Positions 1 to 8,983 of a stretch of DNA of 64,000 nt are shown here, piece by piece. Under the pieces are notes generated by a model. That model saw only the letters and a program-made list of their open reading frames with translations, did not search any database and had not been told where the DNA came from. The DNA is from JAKCDU01 sp035551615 (GTDB lineage Bacteria; Actinomycetota; Acidimicrobiia; Acidimicrobiales; Palsa-688), in assembly GCA_035551615.1 (NCBI GenBank), contig DASZNC010000129.1, positions 1 to 64,000 of the forward strand. Direction: 5' to 3'. Position numbers and translations under genes: made by a program. The stretch's first letter is position 1. Each line of letters starts with the position of its first letter.

Positions 1-1
1 G

Positions 2-856
2 ACGATCCTCGATGGCTGGATGAACGTGTTCCGGCTGAGCGCCGCAGACGCGGTGTCCTCGCCCGACGCCGACATGCAAAGCGTCGGACCGCTGTTCGGC
101 GGCGATGGTCCCGAGGCGTGGCTCGCCCATACCCTCGACGACGCCCTCCGCGCCATGGACGAGACCGGCACCGATCGCGCCGTTCTCACCGTCCGCGCCC
201 TGCCCGGCGATGGTCCGAGAACATCGGCCAGCCTGCTGAGTGTCGACGACGGTCTGACCGCGTGCCGGAAGGGGGCCGAACGTTTCCGGCTGGTGCTTCA
301 TCTCCAGGACGTGGCATCTCCGCGGGCCTCCGCCTGCCTGGTCCGCGAACATGCCGCCCTCGACGACGTGGTTGCGGTCGGTGTGTTCCCGGCCTACCTC
401 GGCGTCGATCTCCACGACCGGAGGCTCTATCCGGTGTACGAAGCGTGCATTGAAATGAACGTCCCCGTCCGCCTCAACCTCGGGATCGCGGGGCCGATGG
501 TGGCGTCGAAACACCAGCATCCGGCACTGCTCGAAGAGCTGCTCATCGACTTCCCGGAGCTGACGGTTATCGGCTGCCACATGGGACATCCCTACGAGGC
601 GCTCCTGATCCGGCTGATGTTGAAGTTCCCGCGCCTCTACCTCATGTCGTCCGGGTACCTGCCGAAGTACTTCGATCCCGCCCTGGTTCGTTTCATGGGT
701 TCGTCGCGGGGCATCGGTCGGGTGATGTTCGGCAGCGACCATCCCGGAATACCGCTGTCACGGGCTTTGGCCGAAGCCCGCAAGCTGCCCCTCGGCGCGG
801 ATGCCCTCGACCAGTTTCTCGGCACCGCCCTGTGCGACGTCATCGGCTGGCGGTGA
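2..856 (+). CDS. Amidohydrolase family 2 (TIM-barrel metal-dependent hydrolase), 5' end outside window
   Basis: The reading frame is open to the left edge of the window, so the N-terminus, which normally carries the first metal-binding HxH, is missing; the ATG at 20 is probably internal. Counting from that ATG, an HMGHP motif lies near residue 187 and a GSDHP motif near residue 238, as expected for the metal-ligand His and the catalytic Asp of the Amidohydrolase_2 family (o-pyrocatechuate/ACMS decarboxylase-like enzymes). Many members decarboxylate or hydrolyse aromatic and related acids. The gene lies 74 bp before an ABC importer receptor and may belong to the same uptake/catabolism unit. 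Substrate is unknown. Confidence 0.75.
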   Translation, partial: TILDGWMNVFRLSAADAVSSPDADMQSVGPLFGGDGPEAWLAHTLDDALRAMDETGTDRAVLTVRALPGDGPRTSASLLSVDDGLTACRKGAERFRLVLHLQDVASPRASACLVREHAALDDVVAVGVFPAYLGVDLHDRRLYPVYEACIEMNVPVRLNLGIAGPMVASKHQHPALLEELLIDFPELTVIGCHMGHPYEALLIRLMLKFPRLYLMSSGYLPKYFDPALVRFMGSSRGIGRVMFGSDHPGIPLSRALAEARKLPLGADALDQFLGTALCDVIGWR

Positions 857-930
857 CCGCGGCCATGGCTACCAGCCCTTCCTTCCACCTACCTACACCC
901 GAATCAACCGCGCACGAGAGGAACGTCTAG

Positions 931-2202
931 ATGCGTATGAACCACCTACCGGGATCAGTCCGCCGTCACCGAACGGGGGCCAGACGTGTGCTGGTTCGCA
1001 GCTCGCTCGGCGTCGGCGCCGTAGCCGGACTGTGCCTGGTCAGCGCCTGCGGCAACTCATCGTCGACCAAATCCCTCACCGGTTCGAAACTGAGTGGACC
1101 GAAGATCGTGTTCGGCGTCATTGCCTCGCAGAGCGGCACCGGCGTGACCCAGAACTCGGACATTTCCACCACCGCCCGGGACTGGCAGGACTACGTCAAT
1201 GCCCACGGGGGCATCCAGGGGGACCCGGTCAGCGTCATCGTGAAAGACGACAACAACAACGCTGCAACCGCGCTACAGGACGCGCAGGAGCTGATCCAGA
1301 ACGATCACGCCGTCGCCATCGGTGATGCCAGCTTCACCGCTACGAGCTTCGAGAAGTACGCCGACAGCGCGAAAGTCCCGGTGATCAGCCTGGGCGGTGC
1401 CAGCGCCTCGATCTTGTACCTCACCGACAAGAACTTCTTCACCAACATGACGACCATCCCCGGGGCCGTCTACGCGTATGCCAAGACCGCAGAGATCGCC
1501 GGCGCCAAGAGCTTTGGGCTCTTGTACTGCTCCGAGTCCCCGACCTGCGCAGAATCGGTGCCGCTGTTCAAAGCGGCCGCCCAGGGCGTCGGACTGTCCT
1601 TCGGCTACTCGGCCGCCGTGAGCGCCTCCACGCCCAACTACACGGCCGTCTGCCTCGCCGCCAAGTCTGCGGGCGTGGACGCGCTCGCTGTAGTCAGCGC
1701 CGACCAGCAGGAGAACGCGCACATCTATGACAACTGCGCCACTCAGAGCTACGACCCGATCGTTCTCAACAACGGCAGCACCTTCGGGCCATCTGCGTCG
1801 ACTGACTCCAACATTCCCGTGCAGTGGCAGTTCACGCCGACCCTGTCCCCGAGTGTCGACTCCGCCGCCACCGCCCCGTTCCGTGCGGCCATGGGTAGCT
1901 ATCTGTCGTCCGCATCCGTTCTGCAGAACGTTATGAATGCGTGGGTCGGCCTCGAGGTGTTCGGCGCGGCGGCCAAGGCTGGCCTGACGAGCGGGGCCAC
2001 GCCGACGTCGGCCGCCGTCTACAACGGCCTCTACTCGCTCAAGGACTTCACTGCGGGCGGCCTGACGGGTCCGTTGACCTTCAACCAGGCGGCACCAACC
2101 CAGTCCAACTGCTTCTTCCTGTCGAAGCTCGACCACGGTGCCTTCTCGACCCCGAATGGGACCGCGCCGATCTGCGAGGCCAGCACCGCCGGCCAGCAGT
2201 GA
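931..2202 (+). CDS. ABC transporter substrate-binding lipoprotein (branched-chain amino acid type)
   Basis: A 423-aa secreted receptor. The N-terminus has a basic n-region, a hydrophobic stretch and a lipobox-like VSAC near residues 36-39, followed by a Ser/Lys linker, so it is predicted to be lipid-anchored outside the membrane. The body looks like a type I periplasmic binding fold (Peripla_BP_6, LivK/urea/amide receptor family): an early VFGVIASQSG strand and an internal VKDDNNNAATALQDAQELI segment typical of this family. A GAGAGGAACG ribosome site precedes the ATG. The stop overlaps the next gene's start as GTGA. Downstream genes supply two permeases and two ATPases. Ligand is not predictable; amino acids, amides or aromatic acids are all possible. 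Confidence 0.88.
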   Translation: MRMNHLPGSVRRHRTGARRVLVRSSLGVGAVAGLCLVSACGNSSSTKSLTGSKLSGPKIVFGVIASQSGTGVTQNSDISTTARDWQDYVNAHGGIQGDPVSVIVKDDNNNAATALQDAQELIQNDHAVAIGDASFTATSFEKYADSAKVPVISLGGASASILYLTDKNFFTNMTTIPGAVYAYAKTAEIAGAKSFGLLYCSESPTCAESVPLFKAAAQGVGLSFGYSAAVSASTPNYTAVCLAAKSAGVDALAVVSADQQENAHIYDNCATQSYDPIVLNNGSTFGPSASTDSNIPVQWQFTPTLSPSVDSAATAPFRAAMGSYLSSASVLQNVMNAWVGLEVFGAAAKAGLTSGATPTSAAVYNGLYSLKDFTAGGLTGPLTFNQAAPTQSNCFFLSKLDHGAFSTPNGTAPICEASTAGQQ

Positions 2203-2918
2203 CTGCAGCGCTGGGTCTGGGGCTGGAAGACCTCACGATCGGCTACGGCGGTAGTGCCGTCGTTCATGAAGTGACACTGAGGGTGCCCAAAGGACAGGCG
2301 GTCGCCTTGCTCGGGCCGAACGGCGCGGGCAAGACGACGCTCCTGCGGGCCGCAGCCGGCCTGATCAAGCCGAGCTCCGGCCGGATCGTGCTCGATGGCG
2401 CGGATGTGACCGATGAACGCGTCGACGAGCGGGCTCGTCGGGGTTTGTGCGGCATACCGGACGGGCGGGGCGTCTTCCCGTCTCTGACGGTCCGGGACAA
2501 CCTGATCCTGCAGGCAGATCGACACCACCAGGCCCAGGCCCTGGAACTGGCGACCGCCGCCTTCCCGGTGCTCGGAGCTCGGCTGATGCAGCTGGCCGGA
2601 ACCCTCAGCGGCGGTGAACAGCAGATGCTGGCCCTGTCGCGGGCGTACGTTGCGAACCCCCGGGTCGTGCTGGTCGATGAGGTCTCGCTCGGACTGGCGC
2701 CGGTGATCGTGGACCAGCTGTTCGACTTCCTCGGCACTCTGCTGGACCGCGGCTGCGCCCTGCTGATCGTGGAGCAGTACGTGACCAGGGCCCTGCGGAT
2801 CGCGGCCGAGGTGTATGTGCTCAGCCGTGGGAGGGTCGTGCTGCATGCGGCCAGCAGCGAGGTGGATGAGACCGTTCTGTTCGAGAGATACCTGAACATC
2901 GACGCCCGGTCAGCCTGA
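2199..2918 (+). CDS. livF: Branched-chain amino acid type ABC transporter ATP-binding protein, LivF-like
   Basis: A 239-aa ABC ATPase starting at a GTG that overlaps the receptor stop (GTGA), so translation is probably coupled. Walker A GPNGAGKTT is at residues 39-47, the signature LSGGEQQ at 136-142, and a Walker B VLVDE follows. Length and the EQQ-type signature match LivF, the shorter of the two Liv ATPases. It should pair with the LivG-type ATPase domain that is fused to the permeases in the next gene. The open frame extends upstream to 1941 inside the receptor gene, but that part is a frame shadow. Confidence 0.9.
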   Translation: MTAALGLGLEDLTIGYGGSAVVHEVTLRVPKGQAVALLGPNGAGKTTLLRAAAGLIKPSSGRIVLDGADVTDERVDERARRGLCGIPDGRGVFPSLTVRDNLILQADRHHQAQALELATAAFPVLGARLMQLAGTLSGGEQQMLALSRAYVANPRVVLVDEVSLGLAPVIVDQLFDFLGTLLDRGCALLIVEQYVTRALRIAAEVYVLSRGRVVLHAASSEVDETVLFERYLNIDARSA

Positions 2919-2923
2919 ACGCG

Positions 2924-5623
2924 ATGCACAAGATCCTGCCTTTCATCGTCATCGGATTGACTGTTGGTTCGGTCTACGGGCTGGCCGGCTCCGGCCTGGT
3001 ACTGACGTACAAGACGTCCGGCATCTTCAACTTCGCGTACGGGTCGGTGGCTGCGCTGGCGGCCGACCTGTTCTACTTCCTCCGCCAGAACCAGCACGTG
3101 CCCTGGCCGCTCGCCGCCATCCTCACCTGTGCGGCAGCCGCTCCTGTAGCCGGAATCGGGTTCGAACAGCTCGCCCGGGCCCTCAGCCGGGCGTCCACGG
3201 CCATCCGGGTCCTGGCGACTGTCGGAATAACGCTGATCGTTCTCTCCGTCAATCAACTGATGTTTCCGCACTCGGAGCCGACGGTTGCTCCCTACCTGCC
3301 GACCCGGGTAGTGCGCATCCTGGGGGTGAACGTGGGCTGGGATCAGATCATCGTCTTCGGCATCGCCATTGGTTCCACCTTGGCGCTGTCTGTCTTCTTC
3401 CGGGCGACCAGGTTGGGTGTCGCGATGCGCGCCGTGGTGGACAATCCGGACCTGTTAGGGCTCATGGGGGTGTACCCGGTCGGCGTTCGGAGATGGGCCT
3501 GGATCATCGGGACCAGCTTCGCCGCCATGGCCGGTGTACTTCTCGTCCCCAGCTCCCAGCTGGATGCGCTGGTCCTGACAATGCTGGTGGCTCAGGCCTT
3601 CGGGGCGGCCGCCATCGGAGCTTTTTCGAGCCTGCCCCTGACGTTTGCCGGCGGCCTGGTGATCGGCGTACTCGGATCGCTCGCTACGAAGTACACAGCA
3701 AGCATCCCGTCCCTGGCTGGTGTCGGCGTCAGCCTGCCGTTCATCGTCCTCTTCGTAGTTCTGATCGTGACACCACGGGCCAGACTGTTGGTGCGTTCGA
3801 CCAAGCCGGTTCTCGAAGTCCGCAGGTCGTGGGAGGCGCCGTGGAGGGTCAGGGCCGCCGGCGGGGCGCTCGTGGTCTTGGTCCTTGCCTTCGCCCCGGA
3901 CTATGCCGGCGTCCACTTGGTCGCCTATTCGGAGATCCCGGTCACGACAATCCTGCTGCTCTCACTTGGGCTGCTCGTTCGGACATCCGGTCAGGTCTCC
4001 CTCTGTCACATCGCCTTCGCGGCTGTCGGGGCCTCGACGATGGCGCACCTCAGTTCGACAGGAACGCCCTGGCTCGTGGCCCTGATCGGCTCGGCCGCAG
4101 TGGCCGTTCCGGTCGCGTGCGTGCTGGCCATCCCCGCCATGCGCCTGTCCGGAGTGTTCCTAGCTCTCGCCACCCTCGGATTCGGGATCCTGGTCGAGCA
4201 GCTGTTCTACACGATGCACTTCATGTTCGGCCCGGACGCGAGCGGACTTCCCACCTCGAGGCCGGGCGGCGGCATCGGACCGTGGCACTTTTCGTCGCAG
4301 ACCGGCTTCTACTTCGTGTTGTTGGTCTTGATGGTGCTGGCCGCGATCGCGCTCATGGCCATCGAGCAGGGGCGGCTCGGGAGGCTGCTTCGCGCCATGC
4401 GGGATTCACCTGTAGCCCTGGAGACACACGGCACCACGCTTTTGACGGCGCGCGTGCTGGTGTTCGCCGTCAGCGCCTTCTTCGCCGCTCTCGCCGGCGC
4501 CCTCACCGGCTCGTTGCTGCAGTTCTCGGCGGCCTCGGAGTTCACCTCGTTCACCTCGTTGACGTTGTTCGCCACGGTCGTCGTCATCTCCGTGGGTGCT
4601 CCGTGGTACGCCATCCTCGGCGCCGCGTTGACCGACCTCGTCCCGGCTTACTGGACTTCGGCAGAAGCGAGCGTCGTACTCCAACTGTTCTTCGGCCTTG
4701 CGGCGTTCCTGTATGTGTTCTGGAGCAGCTGGCGGCTCGACGTCCCGGACTCGGTCCGCGTCGTGCTCGACCGGTTCCAGCGTCCGGTCGCCCGGCGCCG
4801 CCGAGTCGACGGCATCGGACCGGACGACCTTGCCGCGGGGCACCGCCCGCGGCCGCAGGCCGGCCTGGAGCTACAGGCGCTGCGGGTCCGCTTCGGCAAC
4901 GTCACAGCGGTGGACAACGTCAGCATCCGTGCGCCGCACGGCCGGATCACCGGCCTGATCGGACCCAACGGCGCCGGCAAGACCACGACCTTCAACGCAT
5001 GCTCCGGACTGGTCAGGCCGGAAGGCGGGAGTGTCGTATTGAACGGGCGCGCCATCACCGGCCTCCGACCGCACCAGCGGGCCAGGCTCGGCCTCGGACG
5101 CACCTTCCAAAAGGTGGAGCTCTTCGATTCCCTCACCGTCGAGGAGAACGTGGCGATGGGACGTGAGGCGCACCTGGCTGGGGGCAACCCCCTGGCTCAG
5201 CTGCGGTCCAAGCGACGCGAAATGCGCTCGATTCAGGCCTCGTGTGACGAAGCCATGCGGCTCGTGGGGATCGAACATCTGAGGACGCAGCAGACCGGCC
5301 TGCTGCCGACCGGCCAGCGCCGTCTGGTCGAACTGGCAAGGGTCCTGGCCGGACCATTCGAGCTTCTTCTCCTCGACGAACCGTCCTCGGGCCTGGATCC
5401 ACATGAGACCGAGGTGTTCGGCTCGATCTTGACGCGGGTGGTCGCCGAACGGGGCGCAGGCGTCTTGTTGGTCGAACACGACATGGAGCTTGTTGCGCGG
5501 GTGTGCGACTACGTCTACGTGCTGGACTTCGGCGTACCGATCTTCGAAGGCTCGGTTGACGAGATGCACCAGTCGGCGAGTGTGCAGGCGGCCTACCTGG
5601 GCACCGGCGTTCCGGTTCCTTAG
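2924..5623 (+). CDS. LivH-LivM-LivG triple fusion: two permease domains plus ABC ATPase
   Basis: An 899-aa protein that joins three usually separate subunits of a branched-chain-type importer. Residues ~1-290 are a LivH-like permease (opens GLTVGSVYGLAGSGLVL), ~300-605 a LivM-like permease (contains LALATLGFGILVEQLF), and ~640-899 a LivG-like ATPase with Walker A GPNGAGKTTT near 680, a divergent signature LPTGQRRLVELARVL near 796 and Walker B LLLLDEP near 815. A basic Arg/Pro linker (~610-640) joins the second permease to the ATPase. It starts 5 bp after livF and completes the transporter with livF and the lipoprotein receptor. Permease-ATPase fusions are known in Actinobacteria; the full H-M-G order is less common as far as I know. 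Confidence 0.9.
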   Translation: MHKILPFIVIGLTVGSVYGLAGSGLVLTYKTSGIFNFAYGSVAALAADLFYFLRQNQHVPWPLAAILTCAAAAPVAGIGFEQLARALSRASTAIRVLATVGITLIVLSVNQLMFPHSEPTVAPYLPTRVVRILGVNVGWDQIIVFGIAIGSTLALSVFFRATRLGVAMRAVVDNPDLLGLMGVYPVGVRRWAWIIGTSFAAMAGVLLVPSSQLDALVLTMLVAQAFGAAAIGAFSSLPLTFAGGLVIGVLGSLATKYTASIPSLAGVGVSLPFIVLFVVLIVTPRARLLVRSTKPVLEVRRSWEAPWRVRAAGGALVVLVLAFAPDYAGVHLVAYSEIPVTTILLLSLGLLVRTSGQVSLCHIAFAAVGASTMAHLSSTGTPWLVALIGSAAVAVPVACVLAIPAMRLSGVFLALATLGFGILVEQLFYTMHFMFGPDASGLPTSRPGGGIGPWHFSSQTGFYFVLLVLMVLAAIALMAIEQGRLGRLLRAMRDSPVALETHGTTLLTARVLVFAVSAFFAALAGALTGSLLQFSAASEFTSFTSLTLFATVVVISVGAPWYAILGAALTDLVPAYWTSAEASVVLQLFFGLAAFLYVFWSSWRLDVPDSVRVVLDRFQRPVARRRRVDGIGPDDLAAGHRPRPQAGLELQALRVRFGNVTAVDNVSIRAPHGRITGLIGPNGAGKTTTFNACSGLVRPEGGSVVLNGRAITGLRPHQRARLGLGRTFQKVELFDSLTVEENVAMGREAHLAGGNPLAQLRSKRREMRSIQASCDEAMRLVGIEHLRTQQTGLLPTGQRRLVELARVLAGPFELLLLDEPSSGLDPHETEVFGSILTRVVAERGAGVLLVEHDMELVARVCDYVYVLDFGVPIFEGSVDEMHQSASVQAAYLGTGVPVP

Positions 5624-5851
5624 GTCTCGACGGCACGAGCGGCGGTGCGTCCGGGCCAGCGTAGAAAGTCGTTGATCGACGTGGCTCGACCGAACGGCAG
5701 GTCGTCGTGCCGCCCGACGTCCCTCGACGAGGGGCCGTCGCGTCAGCCGATCGGGCGGATCACGAGCGTGAACCCGTGTGATGTGCGTTGATCAAAGGAA
5801 CCGCCCTCGTCCTTGGCCCCGCCTTGACCGGACCTTTACCCGGGTGGCGGC

Positions 5852-5857
5852 TAGGTT
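5852..5857 (+). promoter_or_regulatory. Candidate leaderless -10 box TAGGTT
   Basis: TAGGTT ends exactly 6 nt before the GTG of the beta-propeller lipoprotein gene, which would put the transcription start at or next to the start codon. No Shine-Dalgarno is present. The preceding intergenic stretch (5624-5851) shows no gene and no convincing terminator. Confidence 0.4.
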
Positions 5858-5863
5858 CCTCGG

Positions 5864-7048
5864 GTGACAAGAACGCAACAGCGGCCTCGATTCCCGAGGA
5901 TTCTGAACGCACTCATCGTCGCTGCTGCGCTGGCTCTCACGGGTTGCGGCTCCTCGAGCCGCAGCAGCCAGCCGCCGCCGTCGGCCTCATCGACGCCGAC
6001 GACCGCCACTCCGTCGTCGACCCACGGGACGCCGACCACCCGCCCCGGAGCCCCGGGCAACATCTACGCCAACGACGGTCCCAACAATCTGTCGCCGACG
6101 GTGGCCCATGACCCCTATCTGATCTACGTCCCGGAGAGCGAGGGCCAGGACGTCGATGTCATCGATCCGCACACCATGACGGTGGTTCACCGCTACCAGT
6201 CCGGGCTGGGCCCCCAGCATGTGGTGCCGGCCTGGAATCTGAAGACGCTGTACGCCACCAACGACCTGGGCGACTCCCTCACCCCGATCGACCCGGCCAC
6301 CGGGCTGCGGGCCGGACCGAACATCCCCGTCGCCGACCCCTACAACATGTACTTCACGCCGGACGGCCGCTATGCAATCGTCGTCGAAGAAGCCAGGCAG
6401 ATACTGGCATTCCGCGATCCCGATACGTTTGCATTGATCAAAGAGGTACCCGTCACATGCCGCGGCGTCGACCACGGTGACTTCTCCGCCGACCACACCT
6501 ACGCCATCTTCAGCTGCGAGTTCTCCGGGAAGATGGTCAAGATCGATCTGCAGAACCTGACCGTGGCCGGGTATCTGAGCATCCCCGGCTCCAGTCCCCA
6601 GGACGTGAAACTCGACGCCGCCGGCCACACCTTCTACACGGCGGACATGCGCCGCGGCGGCGTGTACCTGATCTCGGCCGCCACCTTCCAGGTGACCGGG
6701 TTCATCCCCACCGGCGCCGACGCCCACGGTCTCTACGTCTCGCGCGACGGCAAGTCGATGTACGTCACCAACCGGGGGGCCGGATCGATTTCGGTCATCG
6801 ACATGGCCACCCAGACGGTGAGGAACACATGGACCATCCCCGGCGGCGGCAGCCCGGACATGGGCAACATCTCGCCTGACGGCACCGTGCTGTGGGTGTC
6901 CGGCCGGTACAACGCGTGCGTATACGCCATCTCCCTGACCGATGGCCATCTGATCGGCAAGATCTCGGTGCCGAACGAACCGCACGGCCTGGCCGTGTGG
7001 CCGCAGCCCGGTACGTACTCCCTCGGCCATACGGGGATCATGCGCTGA
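5864..7048 (+). CDS. YVTN-type beta-propeller lipoprotein
   Basis: A 394-aa exported protein. It has a basic start, a hydrophobic segment and lipobox LTGC (Cys about residue 28), then a long Ser/Pro/Thr linker and a seven-bladed-propeller-like body. Repeats such as LYATNDLGDSLTPIDPATG, YAIVVEEA and MYVTNRGAGSISVIDMATQ match the YVTN/YncE/NHL beta-propeller pattern of surface or periplasmic proteins. It is the first gene of a tightly coupled trio with a haem-type membrane protein and a Kelch lipoprotein. Function is unknown; such propellers serve as protein-protein scaffolds or, in some systems, as redox partners. The GTG start is supported by the -10 box 6 nt upstream. Confidence 0.8.
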   Translation: MTRTQQRPRFPRILNALIVAAALALTGCGSSSRSSQPPPSASSTPTTATPSSTHGTPTTRPGAPGNIYANDGPNNLSPTVAHDPYLIYVPESEGQDVDVIDPHTMTVVHRYQSGLGPQHVVPAWNLKTLYATNDLGDSLTPIDPATGLRAGPNIPVADPYNMYFTPDGRYAIVVEEARQILAFRDPDTFALIKEVPVTCRGVDHGDFSADHTYAIFSCEFSGKMVKIDLQNLTVAGYLSIPGSSPQDVKLDAAGHTFYTADMRRGGVYLISAATFQVTGFIPTGADAHGLYVSRDGKSMYVTNRGAGSISVIDMATQTVRNTWTIPGGGSPDMGNISPDGTVLWVSGRYNACVYAISLTDGHLIGKISVPNEPHGLAVWPQPGTYSLGHTGIMR

Positions 7049-7083
7049 GCGCCTCCCCCGCCATACGCGATCGGCTCCAACCG

Positions 7084-7833
7084 GTGGCGGTGGTGCTCGT
7101 CGCGGCCGCCATCACGTGGGGGCTGGACGTGGCTCTGACCCACCGCGTGAATGCCGGCACCGACAACGCCGTTCGGTTGTCAGCCGTGCTGACATATGTC
7201 GGCATCGACGGCTCTTACACGCTGGCCCGGGCGTTCGGGCTGACCGCGCTGGTGCTGTCCTACCTCGCGGTCGTCATGCCGTTGCTGCCGGGCCGGCCGC
7301 TACCGGCCTCCCTCCACCGCCAGACCGGGATCGTCACTCTGGCCCTGGTAGCCGGCCACGTCTTCATCCCCTACTCGTCCAGCCTTCCGCCCTACGGAGG
7401 CTGGCGGACCGGTTTCGTCCCCTGGGGCCAGCCCGTCTCGTGGGGGATCCATGCGGCGACGTGGGAGTCATTCGGGATCATTTCCTTTTACCTCCTGATC
7501 GTCACCGGACCCACCTATTACCTGCTCGGCCGACGGCGCGCCGGGTGGACAATCCTCCACCGATCGGCGGTACTCGTCTATGCCCTCTCCATCGTCCATG
7601 CCTTCCTGCTGGGCAGCGACTTCCTCGTGGCCGGTCCGGTGCGGGTGATCCTGCTGCTGGCCCAGGTGCCCGTCCTCGGCCTGCTCGCCTACCGCCTGGC
7701 GCCCGGCGCCGAACCGGCCCGGCGGGGGCTGCGCTGGGCCGGCGCGGCGACGGCGGCCGCCGGGTCTGCACTAGTGGTGGGCTTGGGCGTGTTGGTCGCC
7801 ACCGGTGGCTACGCGGCCGGGATGCGTATCTGA
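7084..7833 (+). CDS. Ferric-reductase-like / cytochrome b-type transmembrane protein
   Basis: About seven predicted membrane helices with histidines placed as in haem-b membrane domains (ferric reductase-like family): His in a third helix (VAGHVFIPY), and two His 13 residues apart in the fifth (LHRSAVLVYALSIVHAF). No FAD or NAD domain follows, so electrons would come from a partner. The conservative start is GTG 7084. The frame extends to a CTG at 7045 that overlaps the upstream stop as CTGA and gives a better N-terminus with Arg residues before the first helix. The 3' stop overlaps the Kelch gene start (TGATG). Haem binding is inferred from the His pattern only. Confidence 0.65.
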   Translation: MAVVLVAAAITWGLDVALTHRVNAGTDNAVRLSAVLTYVGIDGSYTLARAFGLTALVLSYLAVVMPLLPGRPLPASLHRQTGIVTLALVAGHVFIPYSSSLPPYGGWRTGFVPWGQPVSWGIHAATWESFGIISFYLLIVTGPTYYLLGRRRAGWTILHRSAVLVYALSIVHAFLLGSDFLVAGPVRVILLLAQVPVLGLLAYRLAPGAEPARRGLRWAGAATAAAGSALVVGLGVLVATGGYAAGMRI

Positions 7834-8927
7834 TGGGCCGCCCCGCAGCAGGGATCGGCGCCCGCCGCCCCGAAGCCCATCGCCCCGGAACGCTCGGCAC
7901 CGGGATGATCCGCGCCGGAGCCGCCGTGCTGGCCGCCGCCCTTGTCACCGCCGGATGCTCGCATTCGGCCCACCCGTCGGCCACCGGCTCGACCTCGACG
8001 TCCACCCCTGGCACCAGGACAGCTCGAGCCACCACGACGACTTCTGTGGCCGCCGCCACCACGCTCGCCGCCACCACCGAGCCCTGGACGCTGCCCGACG
8101 CGGTGTCGCGGCCGGTCGTCCTGCCCGACGGTGGCGACTTCGTCATCCTGGGCGGACTGGCGACCGGCGACACGTCGACGGCGCGCGTCATGGAGGTCGA
8201 TCCCACGGCCGGCCAGGCCCTGGTCGTCGGGCAGCTCGGCCTGGCTGTGCACGACGCCGCAGGCGCCGACATCAACGGTCGCTTCTTCGTCTTCGGCGGT
8301 GGCTCGTTCAGCACCGTGTCCGATGTCCAGGCCTGGTCCGGTGCGGCCGGCGGTACGACCGTGGGGCACCTGCCGACGGCCCGGTCCGACCTGGCCGCCA
8401 CCACGAGCGACGGCACCAGCTATGTGGTCGGGGGCTTCGACGGGACAGCCATCCGGCCGGAGATCCTGGCCACCACCGATGGCATCACCTTCCGGACGAT
8501 CGGCAACCTGGCCGTCCCCGTCCGTTACGGAGCGGTGGCGGTCGCCGGGGGTTACCTGTGGGTCGTCGGTGGCGTCACCGGGACGAGCGAGGGATCCACC
8601 ACCGAGACCGACGCCATCCAGCGGATCGACCTCCAGTCCGGCCAGACGTCCGTCACCGGCCACCTCCCGCAACCGATGGGCCATGCCACCGCCGTCGTGA
8701 TCGGCGGTCAGATGTTCGTGCTCGGCGGCCGGTCCGGCACCGTGCCCAGCTCGACGATCTGGCGGCTGAGCGCGGCCACCGGCACGGTGACATCAGCCGG
8801 CCAGCTACCCCAGGCGATGTCCGACGCCGGTGCGGTCGCCGTCGGCGGGGTCGGCTACGTGGTCGGTGGCGAGACCAGCGGCCCGGCCGCGCCCCTCGAC
8901 ACGGTGGTCATCCTCCACGCCCGGTAG
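7833..8927 (+). CDS. Kelch-repeat lipoprotein
   Basis: A 364-aa exported protein. The ATG at 7833 shares its A with the upstream TGA; a second ATG at 7905 sits just before the signal peptide and may be the true start. Lipobox VTAGC is followed by a Thr/Ser-rich linker. The body carries at least five Kelch-like blades, seen as repeated FGGG, VVGGFDG, VVGGVTG, VLGGRSG and VVGGETSG turns. It is predicted to be lipid-anchored outside the cell next to the haem-type membrane protein and the YVTN lipoprotein encoded just upstream. No catalytic residues are recognised. Confidence 0.8.
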   Translation: MGRPAAGIGARRPEAHRPGTLGTGMIRAGAAVLAAALVTAGCSHSAHPSATGSTSTSTPGTRTARATTTTSVAAATTLAATTEPWTLPDAVSRPVVLPDGGDFVILGGLATGDTSTARVMEVDPTAGQALVVGQLGLAVHDAAGADINGRFFVFGGGSFSTVSDVQAWSGAAGGTTVGHLPTARSDLAATTSDGTSYVVGGFDGTAIRPEILATTDGITFRTIGNLAVPVRYGAVAVAGGYLWVVGGVTGTSEGSTTETDAIQRIDLQSGQTSVTGHLPQPMGHATAVVIGGQMFVLGGRSGTVPSSTIWRLSAATGTVTSAGQLPQAMSDAGAVAVGGVGYVVGGETSGPAAPLDTVVILHAR

Positions 8928-8934
8928 TCGCGAG

Positions 8935-8964
8935 ATGGGCCGGTCCCATCGGGGACCGGCCCAT
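8935..8964. terminator. Hairpin terminator between convergent genes
   Basis: A perfect 13-bp stem (8935-8947 with 8952-8964) and a 4-nt loop lie between the Kelch gene stop (8927) and the surface-protein gene stop (8984). Neither side has a T-tract, but position and stability fit a bidirectional terminator. Confidence 0.75.
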
Positions 8965-8983
8965 TCCCGGCAAGGGGGCGCAG

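Noticed and set aside
3493..5166. Long plus-strand frame inside the LivHMG fusion
   Set aside because: Arg/Pro/Gly-rich out-of-frame translation of the transporter gene with no family resemblance.
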